DNA of 64,000 nucleotides from Onthophagus taurus (Eukaryota; Arthropoda; Insecta; Coleoptera; Scarabaeidae), in NCBI RefSeq assembly GCF_036711975.1, contig NC_091966.1, positions 34,665,501 through 34,729,500 on the forward strand, read 5' to 3'. Shown here piece after piece: positions 11,601 through 23,600 of the stretch. The position numbers and the translations under genes are program-made. How positions within the stretch are numbered: the stretch's first letter is position 1; the number at the start of each line of letters is the position of its first letter. Under the pieces are notes generated by a model. It searched no databases. It had not been told where the DNA came from and saw only the letters and a list, made by a program, of their open reading frames with translations.

Positions 11601-14600
11601 CTAGACCTAGAACTAGAAACATTCGAGTTTAGCCACACGGCTCTCAAGACGGCTAAACCCGAATGATTCTAGTTCTAAGTCTTGTGTTAGTTCTAGTGAT
11701 AGTGTAAAACTAGAACTAACACTAGACCTAGAAAATCATCTAGTCATTTGATACCGTGATAGACCATGTACGTTTAGTACTAGTCTGTTTCAGAATGTCA
11801 TCTAAGGCCAGACGTGCCTTAGAAAACTTTATTGTTGTCCAACTTAAAAACCGCTCAACTAAAAAGTTGCCATGAGATTTGCGCTTCGCACGTTATCAAC
11901 AGAATAGTTGCTGTAGTATGTACGTGTTTGCTGTTAGTATCAAAAGAAGAAAAAAGAAAAACGGGCGTTTTTGGATTCATCTGTCAAAGACTATACATAT
12001 AATGGTCAATTTTATAATCCATGGAATTATTGAAGGAGCACCTTATGAAATTCTTCAATTACTTTACTATGTGTCATATGAGTTTTAATATCTTACTAGC
12101 TTCAATGTGGATATGTTTTATTTCGAAAATTCATCATCCAATGATGATGGGGATTCTGCAAATGATAATGCATTTTGAGTTGATGAACTAGCAAAAGAAG
12201 TGCATGGTTGAGGTTGGTTCACTAGCTGCTCTAGGAGTCCTGATGCAATGTTAATAAAGTATTGCCTCAGTGGTGCAGACTCATTACGTTCATAATTTCT
12301 GTCTTAGCCAATCTCTGGTTATCGCCAAACCAGTACATCTACTTCCTTCGTCCTCTTTTCACGGAGTATATTTTTAAGGAGTCTAATAATGACTCCTCAT
12401 AAGTCTTTGTAGTTTTTCTTTTACCTTTTGCCCGTTTTTTTTTGTTGCTGTGATTAAAAAGTTGCGTGCGAGCGCCGCTTCATACAACTCAGTGTGTTTC
12501 ATTTTGATGAATTTTAAATTGCCGCAACTAAATCGCTTGCGCGCCTGGCCTAATGATCACGCAGGTCCGTCGGACTGTAATACCTATTGTAGACTACCTA
12601 GGAAGGAAGTGAGAAATGTTAGGAATGCGCTAAACGATAGTACAACGATAGTGACAGATATTTGAGTGAGGACGAACCATTTATCGACAGCTGCAACGAA
12701 TATATCCCTTACCCTGAGAGCGAACAACTATTATTGCTGCAGTTGATGGAATTTTAGGGTAAGAAATATTTAAACAATGAAAATCTTCCACAAAAGGGCG
12801 TTAAAGTAAGTTTAGACATGCGTGGATTTAGTGGCGCCAGTAGTTGCGCCAGTTCTATTTGCACGCCAGTAAAGGTTTACACTACATGTGGGAAAACAAA
12901 AATAAGTGATACGCCAGTTTCATTTTTAAAGTGTATTGCACAGAGTGCAATATGTTGAGTAAACTTTCCAAAGCATGCAAAATAGTCGCTAAACTTTTAG
13001 TGGAAAAAAAGATAAAAGAAATACAGAAAAAGAAACGACGAAAAGATCGCGTCATAACATAACCTAAATTTGACATTAAAAAATTTTGTATTTTTGTGGA
13101 TAGTAATCTATGTTGTCATGGTTACATGTTTTTAGAGACTGGCGCCAGTGATTTCAGAAGGATGCAGACTTTTCCGATCCATGAATGCATGATTTCAACT
13201 TGCATGCCAGTTGATGTTTACACATGCAATTTAATTTTACTGGCGCGCCAGTTTTTATTGGCGCCACTAAATCCATGTAGACATGCATGGATTTCTCCCT
13301 GGAACTCACTATAACTCCATTTAGATAACAAATCCTTTCGAAGATCTTAATACTGAAGATGGAATGATATGCGCCATGTTCTTACCACCAACTGTAACTG
13401 CTTTGATCCAGCCTAAGGATCAAAATGTATTAAAAACCACAAAACTATATTACAGAAACAGTTTATATCAACAGTTTTATTGTGATTCACAATAAGTGGA
13501 CTGAAAAAAATATCAGGTAAATTTTCCGTGGAAACTTTGGCAACACCATGGAAATTAGAATCAATGATTTTATAAAAATGACAGCATAATATAAGAAGTA
13601 ATGAAGAGTATGATGCTAAAGGTGAATTATCACTGTCAACTTTGCAAAAACATGGAGAAATTAAGCAGAAAACATCGTTAAAAACACTCTTTCACTTTTG
13701 CAAGAAATTCAACCTGTAAGTAGTGTACAGAGTGGGCCAAATTGGACACTTTTAAAGGGAACTCCTCCTCTTTCTGTAAGAGATAGAGAAAAAATGATAT
13801 CAGTGCCTGAGGCTCGATTTTTATAAGAAACTTAATGGCGAAAACCGCATATCGATATCTCTTACGCTTTAAGAAATACAGGGTGTTTTAAAAAAAATGC
13901 ATTTTCGAAAAGTCGTCATAACTTCTTCTTATTGATAAACCTTCCTTTCTGTGAAAACATTTCTAAAGCAACTTTTTATGTAGAATGCGATGGAATAAGT
14001 TAGCTTTCCCTCAAAACAATATTTTAGCAGTTATTGACATAAAAATGATTTTTTTAAATGGAACATCCTATATATTATTGCTAATTCGGCGAGAGCTTAA
14101 TTTCCTTTCCAAAAATATAGCACACTTGATATTTCGATCAAGTCTTCTTTGAAATAGACAAGTTGAAAACTTATATGTGCAGATTTTGAAAAAGTAGGCT
14201 TTGGAAATAAAAGAAAAACGAGATTATATTTATAAGTAGTATCAAGATGGTTGGTTACAATTATGTCAATAACTACTAAAATATTGATTTGAAGAAAAGC
14301 TAACTTATTCCATCGAATTTTACATAAAATATTGCTTTGGAAATGTTTTCACAGAAAGGAAGATTTATCAATAAGAAAAAAGTTATGACGACTTTTCGAA
14401 AATGCACTTTTTTGAAAAACACCCTGTATCTCTGAAACCGTAAAAGATATCGATATGCAATTTTCGCCATTAAGTTTCTTATAAAAATCGAGCCTTAGAC
14501 ACTGATACCATTTTTACTCTATCTTTTATAGAAAGAGGAGTTTCTCTTTAAAAGCGTCCAATTTCGCCCACCCTGTACAGTTTGGATACACACCTTTAAT

Positions 14601-17600
14601 TTGGAATCAATATTACTTTGCCTAAATGATTTTTAGAGCAACTACAATTCTAAAGACGATGGACTATGGAATAGCGACATTTATAGTCAGTATTCCGAAA
14701 AAGGAGAAGACAGTATTCCTAAAAAAGAAACCGAAGAAGAAAACGATTCCAGAATAGATACGACCCATAAAATAATCCATGCTGACACAATTCAATTGTT
14801 CATCGCGAGTCCACTCTACTTGTATTTTAGTAATAATCAAAACTTGGGATATCTCGTATGGCAAGAATAATACTAAAAATAAAGATAAAAGAGCGATCTG
14901 GGAATGGGAGGCGATGTTATTATAAAACTGTTAGAGCCCTACTTGAACAAAAGCCATTCATTTTACTGTAATTACAACTACACAAGTCCAACTTTGGCAA
15001 ATTTTCCTTTTTTTCAAACAATCTCTTGCAGAACTGTTCGCATAAATCGTAAACACATGCCAATTTTTGAATCTCCTTTCAGAAGTTTCTCGCAAAAATG
15101 GGAAAGCACAGCAAAGATTGTAAAGTCGGGCTCTGTGTTGCACTATGCTTCCAAATATACTGTTCAAATATTAGTAGTAGCAGTAGAAACGGGGGGAAAA
15201 GGCTAGCCCAGAAGAGACTTACATTAGTTGAATTATGTTTTTGACCTCATATACATTTTTGATATTTTGTTTATAATATTTTTGTTCTTATATTTTTGCT
15301 TTTCCAAAGGCTTTAAGTTAATTAAGGTAATTAAGATAATTTAAGTGTCGTATATATTCGACAAACGCCTGTTTGCAGCAAAAAATCCGTCAGTGTGGCA
15401 CACAACTTACTTTTGGGTGAAGTCTTAAAAAAGTTAAAAATACTTACAATGGAGAAGAACCCTTTTCACTTTCAACAGCTTCCGTTTTGGGTTGATCACC
15501 AGAAGCTTCAACGGTTTTTAAAGCTTCACCCCCACCACCGCCATTGCTCGACTGGTCTTTTTCGTCATTTTGAGAAATTGGTTTAACCTGATCGTTAACG
15601 TTATCCTTATTGACGACAACCTCCTCCTCCTTTTCCTTTTGAGGTTCACCGCTCACGTTTTCCCTAACCGTTTCCGCTACCGGCACCACGTCCGTTTGTT
15701 CGATTTTCGACGATTGTTTTTTCGTTTCATCATTTTCAAAATTCGATTCGAAATTCGCAAAAGAAGCAGCCGAAAAATCGGCCCAACCGGTATTCGATGT
15801 TTCTGTTTTATCCAGCTCACCCCATGGAGATGAAGATGGCGCTTCCGATCCCGGATTTGGTGAAGACCAAGCTAAATTATTTTTTTTTTAATTAAAAATG
15901 TGATTAGTTTCAGTTTGAAGATATTTACGATCTACATCCATGGACGGATCAACACTGGTCGGTGAAATATCCTCATCACTATCACTATTATTATAAGAAG
16001 GATCTTTTCTGCCGCCGGATTTTACAATGACTGTTTGGAAGGTTTCATCGCGTTCCAAGAAGAATTGATCGTCGGTAGTACCCAATGTGTTAATGGTCTG
16101 TGCGCAAACTTGCTTAAAGAGTTCTTGTTGTTGGATTAAATCGCCCTCCGATAAATTAAAGTTCATAGACGTACGATGATCAATCGTTCTAAAAACAATT
16201 AGTTGAACAACAAATTTCGAGCAATTTAAAAATTTTCTTACTGTAACGTATCATCACCATCATTAAAATCATCATCGTTAAAACCATACGTCTCAATAAA
16301 ATGGCTGTTCACCTGTTGCATTTGATATTCCGCATACTAAAAAATTACAAAAAAAAAAATTAGGTTATGTTGTGAAACTAATTTAAATAGAAACAAAAAA
16401 TAATCAATATCATTTAAAATCTTACGCTAACTCTAAGATTTGGATCAAGCATTTCATAATAAAAGTTTACATTATGTAAAAAAATTATTAATTTTATAAC
16501 AAAAATGTGACAAATTCAAACTGACATTTACAAGTTTCCCATATCAATATTGCCAACTGCAAATGACATTTTTATAATTCGCGACGGTAATGAAAGTTAT
16601 TACAGTACTCAAACGGGTGCTGTAATGAGATTTTAGTAACATTTTATGGAACCAGTTCAAGTTTGTGACATTGGGCCATTAATTTTTCTAATTGTCAACA
16701 TGACAATTTTTGTCTATGGATGTTTAAACACGTTTTTAGCATCGAATACAAGATCCACAATGATGAGGACATTGAGCTTTGAGCAATTCCTCTTATTTTG
16801 GGAGGTGTACATGAAACATTTTTGTCAGGTGAATACATTTTGTGTTTTGACAATTTCTAGTTGTCAATTCAAATTTCTATTTTCAAGTGTTACGGTGTTA
16901 CCAACTGCTGTATACCTATTTCCCTACATTGTCAAAATTTATTTAATTTTTTTTAAAGAAAAAGGATTATAACGCGAATTAGAATAAAAAGACACGTTTC
17001 ATAAGACTTAAATTCGTGCATTTCAAGCGTGTCTTACGAAACTTGTTTTTTAATATATTATTATTTAGTATGGATAAAACGTACTTGTTGTTGTACGGCT
17101 CGAGATTGCCTAAATTGAATGTCGTAATCATCACTGTCCTCGTTTGAAGTGTTGGGGAGAGCACCACCCTAATTAAAAAGTCAATGATAATCAAAAAAAA
17201 ACTTTAAAGATTGATTAATTTAAACCTTACCAATAAAGTTTGTTGCGTTTTAATAGTTTCCGCAAGCGTGGTATCCTTAAAAGTATCAAGCCGTTCAGCG
17301 ACTTCCGGTAAATTATCCTTCAAAAATTGTCCGAGCGACGTTTGCGAACTCGAATCAACAATTTTATTCGTTATATTAATCAAATGCCCCATATAACCTC
17401 TACGAATCCCTTTTGTTTGCGCTCTAAATAAATATTAATATTAAACAAAATCACAACTGGTAATTAAAGAACATTAATTAATTACTCACTGTTGTTCATC
17501 GTTCTCCTCCCACGCGTCTAGAATCCTCTCAATTAACTTACAATTAACTAACAACTAAATAAAAAAAAACAATAAGATTTATTTAATTGAAAAGAATTTG

Positions 17601-20600
17601 TTTGAATTTTTTGTCTTACATGTTTTGATAAGGCGTTTGTATCTCCTTGTTCTGGCGAACATTGAGCCCCAATCGCGGCCGCTATGCAAGCCTCAACTTG
17701 GGTGTGCAAAAAATTATTCCATTGGAACTTAAAAAACATATCGAGAAGAACCTCCATCGTTCCGAGCGTCGCTAATTCTTGCAACAATTCGGCGTTATTG
17801 GACAAAACGATTGCGGCGATTAATTTGGTCACTTGGAGACGTGTATTTCCTAACGGAGGGTCCAATGTTCCTAACGTTGTATTTATAGGCAATTTCTAAT
17901 AAGAAGTAAAAGAACATTGTCAGTAACAATGTCGATTTATATATTTTCAAAACACCAAGAGTTTCTTTAGTTATAACTCTTATTATTCACAACGTCTTTG
18001 TATTCTAAAAGCACTAAAGCACCTAAACCGCAAAATCGCTATTTTTCAGGTCATCAATTTATCATTTATTAGTGACTATATTGTAGGGAATGAGGAACAC
18101 AGTGTTACAGGATTACAGTGTTCAGTACTTCAGCTAATATCTATGTTTTTCGTGAATGTAAAGATACATGCAATTTGAGAAAGATGGACTAAGAAGTTTT
18201 AGATTCAAACTAGTTTTGCTCTGTCACTGGTCGAAAATATAAATTCAGGGCCACAGAAGATGAAGTAAATCGTAAAATTCTTCTCGTTATGCATCTATTG
18301 GCATTGAGAGGGAGAATTTTTGAATTGTAAAACAGAAAAGCAATTGTTGTAACAATTCGTGAATAAACGCGGTTTCAAATCTTTATATGGCATAACATCA
18401 CTTAGCAGTTACTGTCAAGCCTGTATATTTTATAAAATAAAGAAAATACCGAAGACTATATTGAGTGGTATGTAGATCACAAAGAAACTTGCACCAAAAC
18501 CTCAACCCACTATCCACACCGAAACCAGATACAACCCATACGAACTGAGTCATACTTAGCGCATCCATAACCAAATTAGTAGCAAACCAAATGGAACCCT
18601 TCTAATGCATTACTAAATCAAACACAACCTATTCGCATCTAAATCAACCTCAACCCAACTCAACCACATCCACGCAGAAACCAGATCCAACCCAAACCAC
18701 CTAAGTCACACCTAGCTCATTCATATCAATCACATACCAAATAGAATCCATTACTAAATCAAGCTCTACCCCTCCCCCAACTTAATTCAGGCAAATTACA
18801 TCTACTCTCACCTAAAGCGAGCCCATTAACTCCACAATCCAATCACATCCCAGATCATAATGTAAACACTGTAGCACAAATTGCATCAAAACCCCAACCC
18901 AATATATACACCTAAACCAGATTCAAGCCATACAAACTAAGTCATACCTAGCCGATCCATAACCAAATTAGTAGCAAACCAAATAGAACACTTCTAATGC
19001 ATTACTAAATCAAACCTAACCTACTCGCATCTAAATCAACGTGAACCCAACCACTCCACATCCAAGCAGAAACCAGATCCAACCCAAACTACCTAAATCG
19101 TACTTAACTCATCCATATCCAAAGTAGTCGCAAATAGAATCCGTTTCATACATTATAAAAGCAAATTCAACCTGTTCACATCTAAATTAGCCTCAACCCA
19201 ATTCAACCACATCCACGCAGAAACCAAATCCAACCCAAACCACCAAAGTCATACCATAGCTCATCCATATGAATCACATACCAAATAGTTCTATTACTAA
19301 ATCAAGTTCAACCTCTTCCCCCAACTTAATTCAAGCAAATTACATCTACTCACATCTAACCTGAACCCATTTAAAATTATCAATATTGATTGTGTAATCC
19401 ATTTTACCAGTATTACAATAAATTTAAATTCGGCTTGACGAGTTTCGACTTACGTCATCCTCAGAAGCGCTACAATACGTTATTGAGTAATATTAATTGA
19501 TGTTACAATTCAATAACGTATTGTAGCGCTTCTGAGGATGACTTAAGTCGAAATTTGTCAAGCCGAATTTAAGAATTAACCAGTAAAAAGGTACAAACTT
19601 CAATTAATTTATATTTTTCTTCGTTTACATTAAATGAACCCATTTAATCCACAATCGAATCACATCCCGGATTATAATGTAAACATGGTAACTCAAATGC
19701 TGAATTAGCTTATGAAACAATACACGAAATTCACGAAATTCAGGTGGTGGTGGCAACATGATTGGAATACGAAGATTTAGCATTTAACTTAAATAATTGA
19801 GAGGTTAGAACATTCTTTTCTAAATAGGACTGCAATATTGCATAGAGCTATTATACATAATACATAATGTTATTTCATTTCTATAATTAGATTAGTTCAA
19901 GCATCACTTAAACTAATTTCTGGATTACAGAATTGATCACGTTAAAATGAAAAAAATATATACATTTACCTTGGGTGGATCTAAGAGTAAATTGTGAAAA
20001 TCTTTGATTCTCTTCATAATCGCTATGGTGGTGCTTTGAATAACTTTTTGACGTTCTTCTAAATCATTCGGTTCATCGTGATTGGAATTATTATAGATGT
20101 TTTGAGAATCGTATTTTGGAATGCTAAAAAAAAGAAAATAAGAAAAATAAATCCCATTAACACCTGGTGATTGAAACTATTTCTCTTACCTGATTTTGTG
20201 TATATCTAAAAGAGCGAGAAGTACTTGAATGCCACCAACTATACTACTTTCGATTTTTTCGTTACCCAATATATGATCCAAAAGTAGAGAAACTGTATCA
20301 GGTCTAAAAAAAAGATGTTAAAAAATTCGAAATAAAACAAATTTTAATTATTACGATTCTAATGTGTTTAATAGTGGATCGGGATCGTTACGTTCCGTGG
20401 AATTTCGCTGATTATCTCGTGCAGTTTTAACGAAATCACACAACAATTGAGCAACGTTATAATGCCGTTCCTTGTCGACCTTCGGGTCTAACAACCCCAC
20501 CAAAGATTGAACAATTTGCTGACTATCTAACCACTATTAAAAAATACTTATCAATTAAAAAAAAAATCTGTACTAAAAATTTTTTAACATACATTTAAAA

Positions 20601-23600
20601 TATTTTGGCGCATCTCGACACCTTCCACTTGCGTCATGAGCTTGAGCGTGAGATCCATAATGGCCGAGGTGCCTAAGTGATTGAGCAGGAGGGTTATAAA
20701 ATTTTCTTTAGCCTTTAAAAAGTCTAAAACCTGCAAGCACGTGAATTGATAGGATAACCAGTTCTGGTGGGGCCAAGTTAGGATAGAGAACCGTTCGGAA
20801 CCGAGAGACAAGGTTTCAGGAGGAAGGACAGAAAGAGAGAGAGAAAAAGAGAAAAATTTGTTATAATATAACAATAGTCTGGTCTGTACATCTAGAAACT
20901 AAATTCACAAAAAAAACAATAAAAATGATTTTTTTTTCTATACAGGGTAAGTTCGAAATTATTTTACATTACATTATCTTTTTTGAATGTTGCATTTAAA
21001 AATAATTCAAATTAAAATTACCATATTTTGAAACCTTTAGTGTTTGACTAAAGGTACTTGTAAGCTAAAACCGAAGTTTGGCTTTTTCAACAATCAACTA
21101 TTTTCTACACTTTTAACATACATCTGATAATGATTATTAAGAATTCATAGATAAAAATAGAAATTAAAACTACAATTAATAAATATAGTCTTATTTCAGC
21201 AAATATGAGTTATCTGTGACATGCACCCACAAAAACGTTATTTATACATTGTGTTCCACCTACCATAGACTCATAAATTCGCTGGTAGACATTCCAAAAA
21301 TGTTTCAGAAAAATTATGGACGTCAGAAAGCTACGCATCAATTTACTTGTTGAAGGTTTTCAACATTTATTATATATTTATATTTTCATGTACAAGTTCG
21401 ACTAGTTTTTGTGATTCAATTTTAATAAATGCCAGTTCCATAATCTGAGGCTTTTCGTAAAATATTTCTAACATAAGTTTTCATTTTTGTGTCTGATTTA
21501 TGTCATCATACATAAGCTATAAGGGTACCAGGACAAACTACTAAACCTGACAGTGCGAAGCAGGTTAATTAAGTTTGAGAATCCCTGTTGATATAGCAAT
21601 TTTCCAAATTTCCTCTATAATCACATATTCGTTTTGTTTTCCTATTTTTTTATGTTCCAAACAAGTTTTCCAGAGAATGTAATAGATTTATTTACCATCA
21701 TAATATCATAAATGTGAAGAAATTCTTCTGAATTAAAAATATGTCCACTATATTACTTTTAGTTGGGTTTTGTAGATGTTATAAGCTAATATACTTCAGC
21801 CTGTAATATATCTTCTCCATGTTCATATAATTATGTTGGTGTAAACAGCCATAAAACTAGTTTTAGTAATTCCTTCCTTATCTACCTCCTACACTTTTTG
21901 TTATTTCAAGTTCTTTAGCATGGACATCTCATATGGTAGTGCTACCATCCTTTGATAGTTTGACCTCCAGATATGTGAAGTCATTTGCTATTTCCAGGTT
22001 AATACCCGATGGTTAGATTTTGCAGAGTTTTTCTTGAGTGTGATTGGGTTAAAACTTTGATTTTCTCTGCATTTATTGATAGACCCACTTCTCAAGCATT
22101 GTCTTCCAATACGATAAATTCTTCCCATTATATTAATGTCGTCACCATATGCTTCTATTTGGAAGTACTTATTATTCAAGATATTTGGAGAATTGATCGA
22201 CATTTTTCTTATGACATTCCAAGGCGATATTGAAGAGAACGGGAGCCAATCCATCACCTTGTTTCAATCCTCGAGTTATTTCAAATGGATTGGTCATCTG
22301 ATTCTACAGGGTGACTGGTACATAAACGTATTTATTGAAATGCATTATTATAGAGCTCATTTGCAATTGATTAAGCCTAATATTCCTCATACAAAGTTGA
22401 ATAGTTTAGGAATTATTTCAATTTTCTGGTTTTTGTACATTTTCAATACATACTCCTACAAATATTGGAATTTTGAGTTTAATAATAGTTTCTTTGGTAA
22501 CATATTGACTTCTTTGGATAAACTACACTCTAATACACATTTTAAGTTGAAAAGTATTTTAAATATTTCGATTGTTTAAAAACTCAGGGAAAAATGTTTC
22601 ATGACTTAAGTTAATTTTTAAACACAGAAATTTTTTATGAGCATCTATTTAGATATTAACCAGGGCTAAATGTCTTTCCAATTAGGTAATAATAAGATAA
22701 CCATTGGCGAATGTATAATTTTGACAACTTACCGAAATTTATCTATTTTAGCGAATAGAAACTAGAATCGTTAATTCCTGATTACATTAAATCCTGAGGT
22801 TGACATTCAATTCATTAATAGCTATCAATCATTGACTAAACAAATAATTTATAGGATAACAGTTGGAGTAAATACAATTTTTATAGCTGACAAAAGATTA
22901 ATAATAACCTACATTGAAAAAACCACAAAAATTAAGCAATTTTATGTATGATATTAACATCAACAAAAACAAGTAACCAAAGGTAAGTAACGCATTGTTT
23001 AATTCTATCTAAAAAGAACTCATAACTACAAGTTTCACACTTCAAAAACTGCACCTCCATTCCTAATACATGCAAGAGCTCTTTCCTTGATTCCCGATCT
23101 TATTATCTTACTTGTAATTAACGTTTTTAAAACAGATGCTTTGTTTTGGATTTTTTCTATTAATTCATCCTTAGAGTTGACTCGTGTAGCATACACTCTT
23201 TCTTCGTGTGGCCTGACACATAAAAATCAAGGGGCGTCAAATCAGGACTCTTTGCAGGCCATGGAATTGGTCCTCCTCTCCCAATCCAACGATTAGGAAA
23301 CATTTCATTTAATGAATTATTCATTTCCCTTGCTAGATGCGGATTTTCGTCAGTCCAATAATGTAAATTACGAAGATTTGTTATTCTTTTTCCATTAAAC
23401 GTAGATTCATCTGTCCACAAAATTCTTTTCAAGAAATATCCATCTTTAAAAGCTCCCGATCGCCTTCTTCAAGTGCTTGGACAGGACTACAGTGGTATGG
23501 ATGGTTGCCCATTTGTCGAAGCGTAGGTGACCATAACTACCATTGTGATATCCCCAGATTAGTGGCTACGTTTCTTGTACTATATGTTGGTGCTTCTTCG

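Noticed and set aside
15444-15446. TAA as the end of the PP6 regulatory subunit
   Set aside because: It overlaps a consensus GTAAGT donor and a phase-compatible terminal exon exists at 8559-8652; kept only as a possible alternative end.
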